From positions 34,353,936 to 34,417,935 of the forward strand of contig JAVGWX010000014.1 in the NCBI GenBank assembly GCA_036924085.1: a DNA stretch of 64,000 nucleotides. The letters run 5' to 3'. Shown piece by piece: positions 1 to 12,985 of the stretch. The notes below the pieces were generated by a model. It was not told where the DNA came from. It saw only the letters and a program-made list of their open reading frames with translations, and searched no databases. The translations under genes and the position numbers were made by a program. The number at the start of each line of letters is the position of its first letter. Position 1 is the stretch's first letter. Source of the stretch: Ariolimax columbianus (Eukaryota; Mollusca; Gastropoda; Stylommatophora; Arionidae).

Positions 1-510
1 ATGTTATGCCTGACCCTGACGTGACGTCCTGGTCAGTATGTTGTGCCTGACCTTGACGTGTTGTCCTGGTCAGTATGTTGTGCCTGACCTTGACGTGATG
101 TCCTGGTCAGTATGTTGTGCCTGATTCTGGCGTGACGTCCTAGTCAGTATGTTGTGCCTGACGTGACGTCCTTGTCAGTATATTGTCCTTGACGTGACGT
201 CCTGGTCAGTATCTTGTGCCTGACTCTGGCGTGACGTCCTAGTCAGTATGTTGGGCCTGACTCTGGCGTGACGTCCTAGTCAGTATGTTGTGCCTGACGT
301 GACGTCCTTGTCAGTATATTTTCCCTGACGTGACGTCCTGGTCAGTATGTGGTGCCTGACCTTTACGTGATGTCCTGGTCAGTATGTTATGCCTGACCCT
401 GACCCGACGTCCTGGTCAGTATGTTGTGCCTGACCCTGACCCGACGTCCTAGTCAGTATGTTGTGCCTGACCGGACAAGCGTCCCAGTTTCCGGGTGTGT
501 CTGCTAGAAA
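1..510 (+). repeat. Family-M minisatellite array
   Basis: About 13 diverged units of ~28-38 bp containing ctggtcagtatgttgtgcct and gaccctgacgtgacgtc. Begins before the window. It ends in cctgaccggac...cccagtttcc, the same terminal block as the array ending at 21,090. Confidence 0.8.
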
Positions 511-1660
511 CTGTTCATGTGTTTGTACAACCATACCACAGGTACAAGAATCAACCTCCTCCATCGCTACCACCTTTATAGAGACCGATAAAGTTGGTAT
601 GCAGAGCGGCAAAGATGGCGCCCTACCGGCTGCGGGTCTATATTTCTTCTGGTGGCTTAGTTCATTATGGCCACGGATTTGTCTGGAATTCACACTAGTC
701 ACCGACTTACACTTGTGTTCATGGAAACTTGTCGTTGTTTTCCATTTGAACTGGTCAATGCGTTCGATTTTTTGTTTCCTTCAGATTATCCTGGCCTGGA
801 CATCGGTTATATGAATTAGCACTAAGCTTAACCTGTGTCGTATTTTCACGGTCTTGTGTACGCGGCTGAAGTTCACGAGATTGGCGCCTTTCCCGCTAGC
901 TACAGATAGCGTCGGTTTTGATGTGACTGAAATTAAGACACGACTAAAATGGACTAGAGCACGGCCCAGGAGAGATGCTCCTACAACCTCTTGCGGTTAC
1001 GGAAAAGACACGACACACGACGATAGATGTCATCCCCTACCTCTGCCTTGCAGGATACCTGTTTACGGGAAAGGCTTCGGGAGTAAACCCTAAGAAAAAA
1101 TCTGCATCTTCTGCTATCTCCAGTCATTTCGATAATGTCTTGCCACTGGCCAAAGGTAGCTCAGGACCAGAGAATGAGGTTATCAAAATGCACAGTTCAC
1201 CCTCACTTTAATCCAAATCACAGCGCGTCACACATTTCAGCGGACACAGCAAGAGAAAGGATAGTCCATACGGCTGAACCGAGAGAGTGGTCTTCATCAC
1301 ATGTGATGGACGAACATCAAAGACAAGAATCACTAAAGAAAACCTGTATAATTAACTACTTGGCACAGAGCACCTATCCTGACCACAACTACCACCTTTA
1401 TGGAAACACAGAACCGCAAAAGAAAACATGTATGTATCATTACCTGGCATCTGACAAGAAGATTAGAAACTCGTCAAAGGAATCTCATATCCTCTAATTA
1501 TTATCATTCATCATGTTATACCTCTTCGCCACATTGACAACCTCTTTTTAATTTGTTTACTGTCTTTGCTCCCAATACAATTATTGTTATTACCATCATT
1601 CCTTACCTCCTTTTTGTTCTCCTTTTTTCCTTCAATATAAATACCTGCTTTCCTTATAAC
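511..1660. other. No gene recognised
   Basis: Open frames of up to about 120 residues (458-814, 1,135-1,497) overlap in different frames and show no family features. No repeat structure seen. Presumed intergenic. Confidence 0.5.
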
Positions 1661-1731
1661 GTCTGATTTGTGTAGTCGTTGAGCACTCGCCTTTCACAAC
1701 AAAGGTACAGGGTTCAACTCCCACAGGCGTC
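1661..1731 (+). mobile_element. tRNA-derived SINE head
   Basis: Box A tagtcgttgag (1,673-1,683) and box B ggttcaactcc (1,711-1,721) in tRNA spacing. No clear acceptor-stem pairing; a SINE head is the likely reading. Confidence 0.55.
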
Positions 1732-2362
1732 ACGCTTCAGTCGACCAGGGTTAACTTGGATACGACTAGGGTAGTAAAAGGCAGCGAGTAAAGAAACTGT
1801 CCACCCTACCTCATACACAGTGTGGATTACTATTCTGAAATCTCTAACAACTTCATTCCCCGACAGTAGTGTAATTAATATGTGACAAACCTTGACTTTA
1901 CTACAAGTCTTTAACATTTTAAGATCCCCATCTCATTCTGTCCTTAATATATATGCCTTCCTCTTTTCTATCTACATATATCGCCATTTGGTCTTCCTAT
2001 ATCTGTCCGCTTCTGGCTTATCCGGCCTTTTCCTATTTCGTATGCCCTCCTGGCCACTTCATCTAAATTTAGTATGTCACTTGAAACCCTGAGAGGAGCG
2101 ATGTAACGGTTTCTCAGTTAAGTACCCCACTTATAGATTGGCATCCCCCATTTATGTATTCTTCGCTTCATCTAGGATTCCCTAGTTCATTGTTGTTGTA
2201 GCTCGTTGTCCCCTGATGAAGGTCTATTAGTCGTAACTTAGGTTGCGTTTATGCTTTCGTGTCTGTACCGTATCTATCCATACCGATTTATAAATTATTT
2301 TGTTGTCTTCACGTTGTTTTTCCAACATTTAAAATGTATTGTTTGCCTTATTTACTCAGTAT

Positions 2363-2712
2363 GGCTGAGCAGCGCATGAGCTGCAGTGGTCAGCGACCCA
2401 TAGCTGACTGCTAGCGTCAGGGCCAGCGAACCAAAGCTGCCAAGACCCTTCTACACCTCCACGCGGTGGTCCTGGATAACAGGCTGCAGCAGGGCAAACT
2501 GGCTAAGGAGAAGGAATCGAAGAGGGAATGCTAACCCGGTACTCAAAAAATGATGGCTGAAGTCGGATGTGTTGGACCAGAAGGTGCAAATATCGCAGTC
2601 AAGCTGTAAACTACGACACAACGCATTCCGTTCTCAGGACTACATTCTGCTACTTAAGCCCTTCTAGGGTTTGGTAGCGGGCGATTGAGAACGAACGAAG
2701 CCAAGCCAAGCC
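2363..2712 (+). mobile_element. SINE-A copy with 13-bp TSD
   Basis: 350-bp dispersed element flanked by a perfect direct repeat atttactcagtat (2,350-2,362 and 2,713-2,725). It starts ggctgagcagcgcatgagct and ends in gaacgaacgaagccaagcc with an (AAGCC)n tail. Non-coding. A 5'-truncated copy at 22.7 kb shows that the AAGCC end is the 3' end. Confidence 0.85.
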
Positions 2713-3387
2713 ATTTACTCAGTATTAATCAATAATAGTTGTTTCTTATTTCTTCCTTTTCTGTCTTCACCTTTTCACTATAATCATTAAAACTGTCTTT
2801 TCCCTGCAGATTCTGTGTTGGATTCTGGTCGTGTTTGTCATCACCTATACAAAGGTTTCCATAGCAACGGAATTTCGTGAAGAGGGCCGTAGAGCGCTGC
2901 TGTGGTGTGGGGCCAGCAGCCAGGCTGGGTCGCTCGTGGGGGCCATCAGTACCTTCGTCGCTGTCAATGTGTTTGAGGTGTTTCAAGCTGGGAACCCTTG
3001 CGCTTGATGTGTACTCCCATCCTAGAGAGCTACAGGTCAACATGCATGTTCTAATATGTGCACTTTCCATCCTGCTATTATTGTTGTTCGGAGTTGCATG
3101 TGTTGAGCTGTTCTCTCTTGATGTATTTTCTCTGGTAGCAGGTTACAGTGGCTCTGCTTATATCCCAGGAGATGCAGAAGAATATGGGGGCTGTGGCCTC
3201 TTCGCTATAGATCAATGCTTGATCTCTTTGCAGACTCACAACTACTGGGATCATATTGGTGATTCTTATCCCGTTGGCTAATCTGATATAACACATATTG
3301 TTTCCATGTCCATGGCCTGGAAGTGAGAGGGGGCTTTTGCCAGTAAGCTGCACCTAGCCCTAATGTTAGTTGGGATCTTGGTGATTG

Positions 3388-4196
3388 TTTCACCTGGCCT
3401 GACGTGAGGTGGAGCCTTGTTTAGTATGATTCACCTGACCCTGACGTGACGCGGAGCCTTGTTTAGTATGATTCACCTGACCCTGACGTGAGGTAGGGTC
3501 TTGGTCGGTATGATTCACCTGACCCTGACGTGAGGTGAAGCCTTGTTTAGTATGATTCCCCTGACCCTGACGTGAAGTGGAGTCTTGGTCGGTATGATTC
3601 ACCTGACCCTGACGTGAGGCGAAGCCTTGTTTAGTATGATTCACCTGACCCTGACGTGAAGTGGGGTCTGGGTCGGTATGATTCACCTGACCCTGACGTG
3701 AGGTGGAGCCTTGTTCAGTATGATTCATCTGACTCTGACTTGAGGTGGAGCCTTATTCAGTATGATTCACCTGACATGATGGGGAGCCTTGCTCAGAATG
3801 ATTCACCTGACCCTGACGTGAGGTGGGGTCTTGGTCAGTATATCTCACCTGACCCTGACGTGAGGCTGGGTTTTTGTCAGTATATCTCACCTGACCCTGA
3901 CGTAAGGTGGAGCCGTGTTCAGTATGATTCACCTGACCCTGGCGTGAGGTGGGATTTTTGTCAGTATATCTCACCTGACCCTGACGTGAGGTGGGGTTTT
4001 GTCAGTATATCTCACCTGATCCTGACGTGAGGTGGGATCTTTGTCAGTATATCTCACCTGACCCTGACGTGAGGTGGGGTTTTTGTCAGTATATCTCACC
4101 TGACCCTGACGTGAAGTGGAGTCTTGATCATTATGTTTCACCCGACCCTGGCGTGAGCTGGGGTCTTGGTCAGTGTATGTCACCTGATCCATGTCG
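3388..4196 (+). repeat. Family-M minisatellite array, 42-bp unit
   Basis: About 19 units containing gtcagtat.tctcacctgac and cctgacgtgaggtgggg. Because 42 is a multiple of three, long repeat-encoded frames occur on both strands; they are not genes. Confidence 0.85.
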
Positions 4197-4689
4197 TTAG
4201 CGATTTAGCCCTTATTTTAGATATTCTAATGCTGAAAATTACATATTCTAATCATATAGACAGTACATGTTGTAATTGAGAGTTTGATTCCATGTTGTAT
4301 TTCGGATGGATGGATTAGATGCTGCAATGGGAAATATTGCTTGTCATAATTGGAAAAAGGGAGGGGTGGGGGGGGGGGGGGTGAATTACATGTTGTAATC
4401 ATCTGAATGATGAGCGTATGTGTTGTAATATAAATTATGAAATTACATGTAATACGGAGGATACGATTGCATGTTACGATATAAATCATGCCTTTAGGGG
4501 ACATTACTTGTTGTAATCGGGAAAACTTCATGTTGAAATTATGAAATATTACCATTTGAATTGATGGAATATTATATCTTGAAATGATAGAATATTGCGT
4601 GTTGAAATGATGGAATATTACGTGTTGAAATAGGAGTACATTATATTTTGTAAAGTGTGATTTACTTACTTGAATCTAGTATCTAATCA

Positions 4690-5720
4690 GGTAAGGTCGC
4701 CTGATGTCAGGTAGTCAAAAGCTGCTGGAATCTGTTCCTGTCCTTCTCCTAGGAGTGCCATGGCGGTCCAAACGCGTGATGAAGGCGAGTGGCTGAGATC
4801 GGTTGTAGCTTTATTGCCACCAGAAAGACACACTCCTTGTCCATCTATCGTCAGTCATGCTGACCACATGGCCGGCGCATCTGTATTTTTGTATTGATGC
4901 AGAGTCGACGTCATCCTGGAACTCCATTTTGTGATGTCGATGTTTCGGATGTAGTCTCTTAGTGAAATATTTAGGTCTACACTCCATTGCTCTATCGGTA
5001 ATTTGAAACATTTCTTCGCCTCCTTTGTGAACAATCCAAACCTCCCAGCTATACACTATTGCTGGAATAGCCACGCTATTGACGGTGTGAGCCCTGACCT
5101 TGACGTCCATCATCTGCTGAAGTTTCGGTTTAGTGCGGTTGAAGCAGAGCCAAACCCAACGCTCTTCTGCGTGAGATCTTCTTTTCAATGTTGTGGTTGT
5201 TGTTGATTTCCTGGCCTAGGTAGATATAACGCATTAACATGTTCAATGGGCGTATCTTCCAATAGCAGTATCCCCGCAGAGCGGAATGTGTTCAGTAGAA
5301 ATTGTGTAACAACTGCAATAAATCCATTTTCCACATACGGTGTTAGATCTGAGAATGACATGGAAAATAGGTTTACCGCGCGAATTGAAAAGTATGGTGC
5401 TTTGTGTGGCTACATTCTACTAAATGTGATCTATTATAAATCCGCGCGTGAATTAACTCACAAGTACCGTTCTTTCTATTCATGATCATGCCGAATCTCA
5501 CTGCCTGCTTTGTTCAGCTCGTGTAAGCTTTGTTCGGCTTCTGCAATGGTGTGGCTGAAGATAGCAATGTTGTCCGCAAGAAGTAGGTGTGAGAGCATCT
5601 TGACATCTCTGTTGACACTTCGATCCTGTCAGTTTAGAAACCTAACAACTTCTTCAAGCGCAGCTGTGAACAGTTTTGGGGAGATGACATCTCCTTGTCG
5701 TACTCCTCGATATGTATTGA
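4690..5720 (-). mobile_element. RTE-like retrotransposon relic (RT and C-terminus)
   Basis: On the - strand: GVRQGDVISPKLFTAALEE near 5,690, LLADNIAIFSHTIAEAEQ (a decayed ADD box), DTPIEHVNALYLPRPGN, IPAIVYSWEVW (the usual LxYGCETW), and CAGHVVSMTDDRWTR. This is the order of motifs in the RT and post-RT region of RTE-type non-LTR elements. A stretch near 5,330-5,500 has no match and may be inserted. Stops and frameshifts throughout; not functional. Confidence 0.72.
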
Positions 5721-5723
5721 AAG

Positions 5724-5810
5724 TGGATTCCGTGGCGTAGTGGTTAAGCCGCCGGCCTCGTGATCAGGTGATGTGGGTTTGACTCCGGACTCCGCCGTCT
5801 TTTTCACGGG
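5724..5810 (+). mobile_element. tRNA-derived SINE head
   Basis: Box A tggcgtagtgg (5,733-5,743) and box B ggtttgactcc (5,776-5,786) lie in tRNA spacing, directly beside the RTE relic. The body probably continues to about 5,930. Confidence 0.6.
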
Positions 5811-6099
5811 TGCTTGATGCGGAGTCCACTGCATCTCGTAGTCGCCCCCTAGTCATCTTGTCCTTGACTTGCCACTCCGGTCGGGCAGCTCGAGACAAGA
5901 GAGTGAGGATAAAAAGTAGCCTTAATCCTTACTCAAAAATAGCGCTAGCAAATAAACTATGCCATCATCGTCTGCGATGGACGGTGGCCTTTGCCTTTGG
6001 TTTGTGAAAAAGAGTGATCGCAGTATAGCAGTCCTCGCTAATCTTTTATATAAGATGTGCTTACTTTTCGTCAACACCTTGGTGTTCCTCAAACTATTT

Positions 6100-7015
6100 A
6101 CCCCCTGTTAGTGGTGGTATTATTGATTGTGTTATTGATTGTGTTAGTAGTGGTGTTAGTGGTGGTGTTATTGATTGTGTTATTGATTGTGTTAGTGGTG
6201 GTGTTAGTAGTGGTGTTATTGATTGTGTTAGTGGTGGTGTTATTGATTGTGTTAGTCGTGGTGTTAGTAGTGGTGTTATTGATTGTGTTAGTGGTGGTGT
6301 TATTGATTGTGTTAGTCATGGTGTTAGTGGTGGTGTTAGTGATTGTGTTATTGATTGTGTTAGTCGTGGTATTAGTGGTGGTGTTAGTGGTGGTGTTAGT
6401 GATTGTGTTAGTGGTGGTGTTAGTGGTGGTATTAGTGATGGTATTATTGATTGGGTTAGTCGTGGTGTTAGTGGTGGTGCTAGTGGTGGTGTTAGTTGTG
6501 GTGCTAGTGGTGGTGTTAGTGGTGGTGTTATTGATTGTATTAATGTGGGTGTTAGTGGTGGTATTATTGATTGTGTTAGTGGAGGTGTTAGTGGTGGTGT
6601 TATTGATTGTGTTATTGATTGTGTTAGTGGTGGTGTTATTGATTGTGTTAGTGGGAGTGTTAGTGATGGTGTTATTGATTGTGTTAGTGGTTTTGTTATT
6701 GATTGTGTTAGTGGGAGTGTTAGTGGTGGTGTTATTGATTGTGTTAGTGGGGGTGTTAGTGATGGTGTTATTGATTGTGCTAGTGGTGGTGTTAGTGATG
6801 GTGTTATTGATTGTCCTAGTGGTTGTGTTAGTGGTGGTGTTATTGATTGTCCTAGTGGTTGTGTTAGTGGTGGTGTTATCGATTGTCCTAGTGGTTGTGT
6901 AAGTGGTGGTGTTATTAATTGTGCCAGTGGTGGTGTAAGTGGTGGTGTTATTAATTGTGCTAGTGGTGGTGTTAGTGGTGGTGTTAGTGGTGGTGTTAGT
7001 AATGTTATTAAGGAT
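6100..7015 (+). repeat. 12-bp minisatellite (gttagtggtggt variants)
   Basis: About 75 units of gttagtggtggt and gttattgattgt, arranged in 24- and 36-base blocks. Open in several frames (poly-Val/Ile/Leu, or Gly/Ser-rich), which is a product of the 12-base period and not evidence of a gene. Confidence 0.9.
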
Positions 7016-7664
7016 GGTACCATGTGCTATCTTTGTTTCTCAAGTATATCTACTCATGACCTCTTGACCTCTTCACAATTCATACTGGTATCAGATAACC
7101 TGGCCACTCCACTTCTCACCTATGCTTGCTTCTATTCCTGACAAACCACTTAGAAAAATGTAACTATATATTGTTGCTGGCTGCTTAATCTCAAAGTTAC
7201 TAGTATGGCCAGAGTATTTAAGTATTCACTGCTAGAATGCCTTTGTTTTCTTTTATATTTTTTGGTAGTATATGTGAATTAATTTATTTTTATTTGATCT
7301 ACATTTTTGTGAAGCTGAATATCTAAATTACTGATCTACAATTCTTCCAAGTAAATCTCAGTTTAGCAGCTATATCATAATTAAAAAACCAGCTAAAGTA
7401 ATGATTTATAATTTTTTTAAATTAAGTTTTGTTTTATCAATTACTTCTACTCTCCCCTGTCACCCCAAAAGGTGTGAGTGCATGTCTAACAGTGCATTTC
7501 GTTTACCTGTCACTTGAGAAGGTGGAGTAAAGATTCAATATTGTATTTCGTTTAACTGTCACTCCAGAAGATGAACTAGAGGCCCAACAATGCGTGTTGT
7601 TAACCTTACCTACTGTACCCACATGTGGATATCGAAAGACAAGCGTTCTTGGTTTATAATGAGA

Positions 7665-8255
7665 TAACTGTGATTGTTAGGACCTTCGCTGACTCCACTT
7701 TGTGTTGTGTGAGTGTTAGGACCTTCACTGACTCCGCTTTGTGTTGTGTGATTGTTAGGACCTTTGCTGACTCCACTTTGTGTTGTGTGAGTGTTAGGAC
7801 CTTCACTGACTCCACTTTGTGTTGTGTGATTGTTAGGACCTTCACTGACTCCGCTTTGTGTTGTGTGATTGTTAGGACCTTTGCTGACTCCACTTTGTGT
7901 TGTGTGAGTGTTAGGACCTTCACTGACTCCACTTTGTGTTGTGTGATTGTTAGGACCTTCACTGACTCCGCTTTGTGTTGTGTGATTGTTAGGACCTTTG
8001 CTGACTCCACTTTGTGTTGTGTGAGTGTTAGGACCTTCACTGACTCCACTTTGTGTTGTGTGAGTGTTAGGACCTTCACTGACTCCACTTTGTGTTGTCT
8101 GAATGTTAGGACCTTCACTGACTCCGCTTTGTGTTGTGTGATTGTTAGGACCTTCAATGACTCCTCTTCGTGTTGTCTGAATGTTAGTACCTTTGCTGAC
8201 TCCACTTTGTGTTGTGTGAGTGTTAGGACCTTCACTGACTCCACTTTGTCTATTC
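7665..8255 (+). repeat. 39-bp minisatellite
   Basis: About 15 units of gttaggaccttcactgactc plus cactttgtgttgtgtgagt. Variants at three positions alternate in a repeated order, so blocks of about three units (117 bp) were amplified. Frames on both strands stay open throughout. Confidence 0.9.
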
Positions 8256-9005
8256 TTCTCATTGGTGTACAGAACATTTATGAGCGGGGAGAACACACAA
8301 CTGCCTTGACGTTTGCTTCGTAAGCAGAAGTATGCAAATAGAATTCACATATTAGTAAAATGTGGACATTTTAAGGTGGGTGAAGGACATTATATTTCAG
8401 TTGAAAATGAAGGACATGTCTTCTTTTTGGGATACCATATGGCAACCCTAACCTTAAACAGCTTTTTTGTAAAGCATGAGTCTTGCTATTTGCAATACAG
8501 TTTCAATAGTAATGGTTTCAACATGGCGAGTTTGCCGGCTCCATGCACAAGCCACCTAATCAAATCTTGAGACATCATGGGAAGAAAACAGCGATCCTAA
8601 TAGGTTGGTCCTGGGAACACTCGGGTGAGATCAGTCACTAGTAACAATTACGATAAATCAACTAAAACCAGTCTAGCCCGTTGCGGAGCATATGTATACA
8701 ACAAATAAATGCCGTCATCGATCGTTGTCCTGGATATTCTTATTGAAGGTTTTCTGACTTCAAGTTTCTACAGGATGGAGTATTCAGCCCCTTTGTTGTC
8801 ACTTACGACATGTTGGGCAGCTTACAGTTTAACTATTTCTTGCTCCCTTTCCGGGCTCTGGTAACACTCAGACTGCAGGTAATGGAGTAAAGTTAAAATT
8901 ATCGCTATCGGTTGAAAATAAAACACAGAATAATCTGCTTCCTGAAAGAATACAAGATTTATTTAAGTTTAATCAATCAATAAATCAATCAATCAATCGA
9001 TAAAG

Positions 9006-9353
9006 GGATCAAGATGCTGAGCAGCGCATGAGCTGCAGTGGTCAGCGACCTATAGCTAACTGCTACCGTCAGGGCCAGCGAACGAGAGCTGCCAAGACCC
9101 TTCTACACCTCCACGCGGTGATCCTGGATAGCAGGCTGCAGTAGTGCAGACTGGCTAAGGAGAAGGGATCGAAGAGGGAATGCTAATCCGGTACTAAAAA
9201 AATGCTTGCTGAAGTCGGATGTGTTGGACCGAAAGGTGCAAATATCGCAACCAAGCTGTAAACTACGACACAACGCATTCCGTTCTCTGGACTACATTCT
9301 GCTACTTAAGCCCTTTTAGGGTTTGGTAGCGGGAGATTGAGAACGAACGAAGC
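9006..9353 (+). mobile_element. SINE-A copy with 12-bp TSD
   Basis: Full-length copy of the same 350-bp family, flanked by caatcgataaag at 8,994-9,005 and 9,354-9,365. Begins ggatcaagatgctgagcag and ends gaacgaagc with only one tail unit. Confidence 0.85.
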
Positions 9354-9529
9354 CAATCGATAAAGCCCTCAGGCATTAGGGTCGTACATGTGCCATGGTG
9401 GGAACATCAACACACAAAGTCCTCCGTAGTCCTATATTCTCATGTCCCGACCATTCTTTGTTGTGTCCCATACTAGAACTTTCTTCGTCCTTCTGGCTTC
9501 ATTTCGCCTCAGCTGTTCCCTGCAATATT

Positions 9530-10012
9530 ATTGTTGATGTTGTTATTTGTTGTTTTTTAATGTCCACAATGAGTATGTTTACTCTTTTGTGCGCCCTGAA
9601 AAAGACATTGAGTTTCGGGTTGTAGTAGCTTTCTTTACATCCCGCGATTCCTGATGAAGGTGGACGAGGGCATCCAGACGGTTCTGCTTCATCTTCGTGT
9701 CGCCCACTACTACGGGGATCACGTCGATTCGTCACCTTGTTAGCCAGGCTACCACGAAAACAGCCCGGGAGGACAGCGGGGAAGTCAAGGTGAGGATCTT
9801 GACCAGTATATTTGCCTGGCCCTGATTAACATGTCTGATCAGTATATGTTTGCCTGACCCTGACTAACGTCTGATCAGTATATTTTTGCCTGGCCCTGAC
9901 TAACATATCTAATCAGTATATTTTTGCCTGACCCTGACTAACATGTCTGATCAGTATATTTTTGCCTGACCCTGACTAACATATCTAATCAGTACATTTC
10001 GCTTGGCCTCTA
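9530..10012 (+). repeat. Minisatellite-carrying dispersed element (copy 1)
   Basis: A flank of about 200 bp (cgggttgtagtagctttc ... catcccg ... gatgaaggtgga ... gccaggctaccacgaaaaca) is followed directly by an array of about six units, ~37 bp each, built on gatcagtatatttttgcctg and accctgactaac (9,788-10,012). The same flank-plus-array arrangement occurs at 20.4 kb and 48.8 kb. Confidence 0.65.
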
Positions 10013-10370
10013 GACGTTAGTCTTCCTCCCCATTTTTGAGATAAGTCTTGGCTCGTTACATGCCCAAGCCACGTAAGTTTCCGATCTTTCATTACTGACA
10101 AAAATGATTCCGGTTGACCTGCCAAGAAATGTATTCTATCTCATACATAATAATTTGTTTTATGTTATTTATAAGAGATACGAAAATGTATCTGTAACAT
10201 TTAAATCCCAAATATGTATCCTTCTTTCCAGATCAGCCATTAATGTTCAGCTCTCACATGCGTATAGACATCATTGAAGATTGATTAACTTGACTTTCAC
10301 TGCGGTACTTGTGTTGCTTTTCCATATCACATTCAGTCTCGAGTATTGTTTTCTTCCTCTTCTTCTTCTG

Positions 10371-11883
10371 CGTTCGTTCTCAATCTTCCGCTACCAAACC
10401 CTGAAAGGGATTAAGTAGCAGAATGTAGTCCAGAGAACGGAATGCGTTGTGTCGTAGTTTACAGCTTGGCTGCGATATTTGCACCTTTCGGTCCTTCTTC
10501 TTCTTCGTACGCTGTCAGACGTCAACCTGTATTTGTTCGAAGAAAGCAGCGGTCATCCTAAGGCTGTCGACACTGCCATAGAGCTTGTCTAGTGTTGCCA
10601 CTGGTGATGGCCACATCTGCTCTCTCTGATCCTCGTATGTCGGGCAGTTTTGCAGCAGATGCTCAGCGGTCATTTTGCCGGTACCACACGGGCATTCGTC
10701 GGTGCCACCTATCTTCAATTTGTTGAATAGATGGTACCTGAGTCTATTGTGGCCAGTGCGAAGTCTGAAGACCACGACCTGCTCTTTTCTGTTCAACTGG
10801 TAATAGGCATCGTTTTTGGTGTAGCCAGTATGTTCGGTTTCCCATTTGGTCATGTATCTAGCTCTAATAAGCCGTTTTGACTCTTCGTATGTCATACTAG
10901 TATCAGATTGTGGTAGTTTTGCACCTTCTTTTGCCAGTCTGTCTGCCTCCTCGTTGCCTTGGATGTTGCAGTGAGATGGAACCCACTGCACCACTTCTCT
11001 TTTTGGTGCGGACTGCTGGCATAGTTGACAGAGTACTGCTCTTAATTCATTAAGTTCAGTATTTTTCTGGCTTTTCAGTGTTGTGACTACGGCCAGTGCA
11101 TCTGTAAGCAGGACTATGGGGCTTTCATTCCTTTTACCTGTCACCATTTCTTCCACTGCCGCCCTCAGTGCCTCTGCCTCCGCTCTGAAATTGCTTGTGT
11201 ATTTTCCAGTAGCGAGTGACAGTGTTATTTTTCTGCCATTTGGTAGGCTCAGGAATGCTCCTGCCCCTCCGTTCTGTGTTGTATTTTTTACGGAACCGTC
11301 GGTGTATGCATGGGTCCAGTCCATGCTTGGGTAGTTTTCCGTAATGAAACTCAGGGTAGTATCTCTTCTTTTGTTTTTCAGACTGGCAGTTTTTCTTTTT
11401 GTGCGGAGTCTGAAGACCACGACCTGCTCTCTTCTGTTCACCTGGTAGTAGGCATCATTTTTTGTGTAGCCAGTATGTTATGTTTCCCATTTGGCCATGT
11501 ATCTGGCCCTAATAAGCCTTTTGGACTCTTCGTAGGTCACACTAGAATCTGGTTGTGGTAGTCTTGCACCTTCTTTTGCCAGTCTATCTGCCTCCTCGTT
11601 GCCTTGGATGTTACAGTGGGATGGAACCCATTGTACCACTACTCTTTTTGCACCTTTCGGTACAACACATACGACTTCAGCAAGTATTTTTTGAGTACCG
11701 GGTTAGCATTCCCTCTTCGATCCCTTCTCCTTAGCCAGTCTGCACTGCTGCTGCCTGTTATCCAGGATCACCGCGTGGAGGTGTAGAAGGGTCTTGGCAG
11801 CTATGGTTCGCTGGCCCTGACGCTAGCAGTCAGCTATGGGTCGCTGTCCACTGCAGCTCATGCGCTGCTCAGCGTCTTGATCC
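10371..11883 (-). mobile_element. SINE-A copy split by a retrotransposon
   Basis: Two halves of one SINE-A (10,371-10,492 and 11,662-11,883) separated by the RNase H-bearing element with its 15-bp duplication. The SINE is therefore older than the retrotransposon insertion. Confidence 0.85.
10493..11646 (-). mobile_element. RNase H-bearing non-LTR retrotransposon inserted in a SINE, rearranged
   Basis: Inserted in a SINE-A copy with a 15-base direct repeat tttgcacctttcggt at 10,478-10,492 and 11,647-11,661. Read on the - strand it begins with the end of RNase H (VVQWVPSHCNIQGNEEAD, LAKEGARLPQ, YQVNRREQVVVFRLRT) and then jumps to the linker before RNase H. It continues with a complete RNase H: HAYTDGSV, FRAEAEALRAAVEEM, LLTDALAVV, GNEEADRLAKEGA. 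A second copy of the knuckle region follows (CPCGTGKMTAEHLLQNC), then the stop at 10,515 and a GAA tail. The 308-residue frame 10,515-11,441 keeps all RNase H acidic residues. The internal repeat suggests template jumping. Same family as the elements near 18, 33 and 59 kb. Confidence 0.85.
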
Positions 11884-12574
11884 AGAGTAAAAAACTTTAA
11901 GTGAGCGCTCGACTTCATTGCCTCGGGTTGTCCCCATTTAGCTCGGTCTCCATCTGTCGAGAGCATCGCACAAAGCGCGAACTCCGTAGCTACAGCGATG
12001 AACCCAGGGACCTCTGGAAAAAATTGACATCATAGACCGACCGTCGCAGCTCGAATTTGAACCCCCATCGTCTGAACACGAGGCAAACGGCTTGGCCACA
12101 GACAAATGCAGGACCCAAAATATTTACGAGAATTAATTTACTCTAGTTTTTTGCCATTCATCGTGATGTTTGTAGAAACCTGGCTATGATGCCCATTCAC
12201 TAGTATCTTGTTTTGTTTTTCCTGCGTTAATTTATATTCCATATCTTCTGATCGGAGGCAGCGTGGCTTGTGGGTGATAACGTTCGTTTTCATAATCCCA
12301 ACGCACCAGAATCGAATCCCACCGTGTCCAGTTTGGCAGACACGGAGTTTTTATCTGTGCAATAGCTCCACTACGTACGGAAAGTAATGGCAACCTACCA
12401 AGAAACGTGTAACAACCAAGTAGGTAGTGGCGGTTGTAAGAAGCGACGTTCTGCAAAGCACATCCTACTCACTTTTGTAAATCTTCGGATCATTTTCTCA
12501 AATTTTGTGGTACCTTCCTTGAGTTCTAGTTCTGTTAAGTTAATGTCTAGTTCTGTTAAGTTAATGTGTCCCCA

Positions 12575-12985
12575 ATAACTCAGCAAAGGAAAGCTGAAAG
12601 TACAAAACCTGATTACTTTTCCCATCATCATCATGTAGCATATCCTTTGCAGAACGCCGAACACATGGCCGCCTGTCTGTAGGAAACTCTGTCTTCCGGC
12701 AGTCTGCGGCCTGCTCCAAGGTCAAATCCAGCGTCTCCTTGATGTCCTGAATCCATCGTCTTCTCGATAGGCTCCTGCCTCGCTTTCCAGACACCATGCC
12801 CTCCATAACCACTCTCTCCAGTTCGTAAGTTTTCGTGTCATTTATGAGCCAATTCTCCTCTACATCCAGGTCTTCCCGGATGGATTTCTTTCTTTCTTTC
12901 TTTCTTTGTCCACCGGATTTTCAGGACTCTTCTGTGGAACTGTGTTTCAAAAGCACCGATCTTCGCTCTTAGTGCTTTTGTAATC
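12575..12985 (-). mobile_element. RTE 3' end relic
   Basis: The - strand encodes a decayed IGAFETQFHRRVLKIRW, then VMEGMVSGKRGRSLSRRRW, IQDIKETLDLTLEQA and a terminal AFCKGYAT, the C-terminal signature shared by several copies here. It ends in a (CAT)n run near 12,627. A (TTTC)n microsatellite at 12,884-12,907 interrupts it. Confidence 0.7.

Noticed and set aside
6057..7141. Poly-Val/Leu and Gly/Ser frames
   Set aside because: Produced by a 12-bp repeat without stops in several frames.
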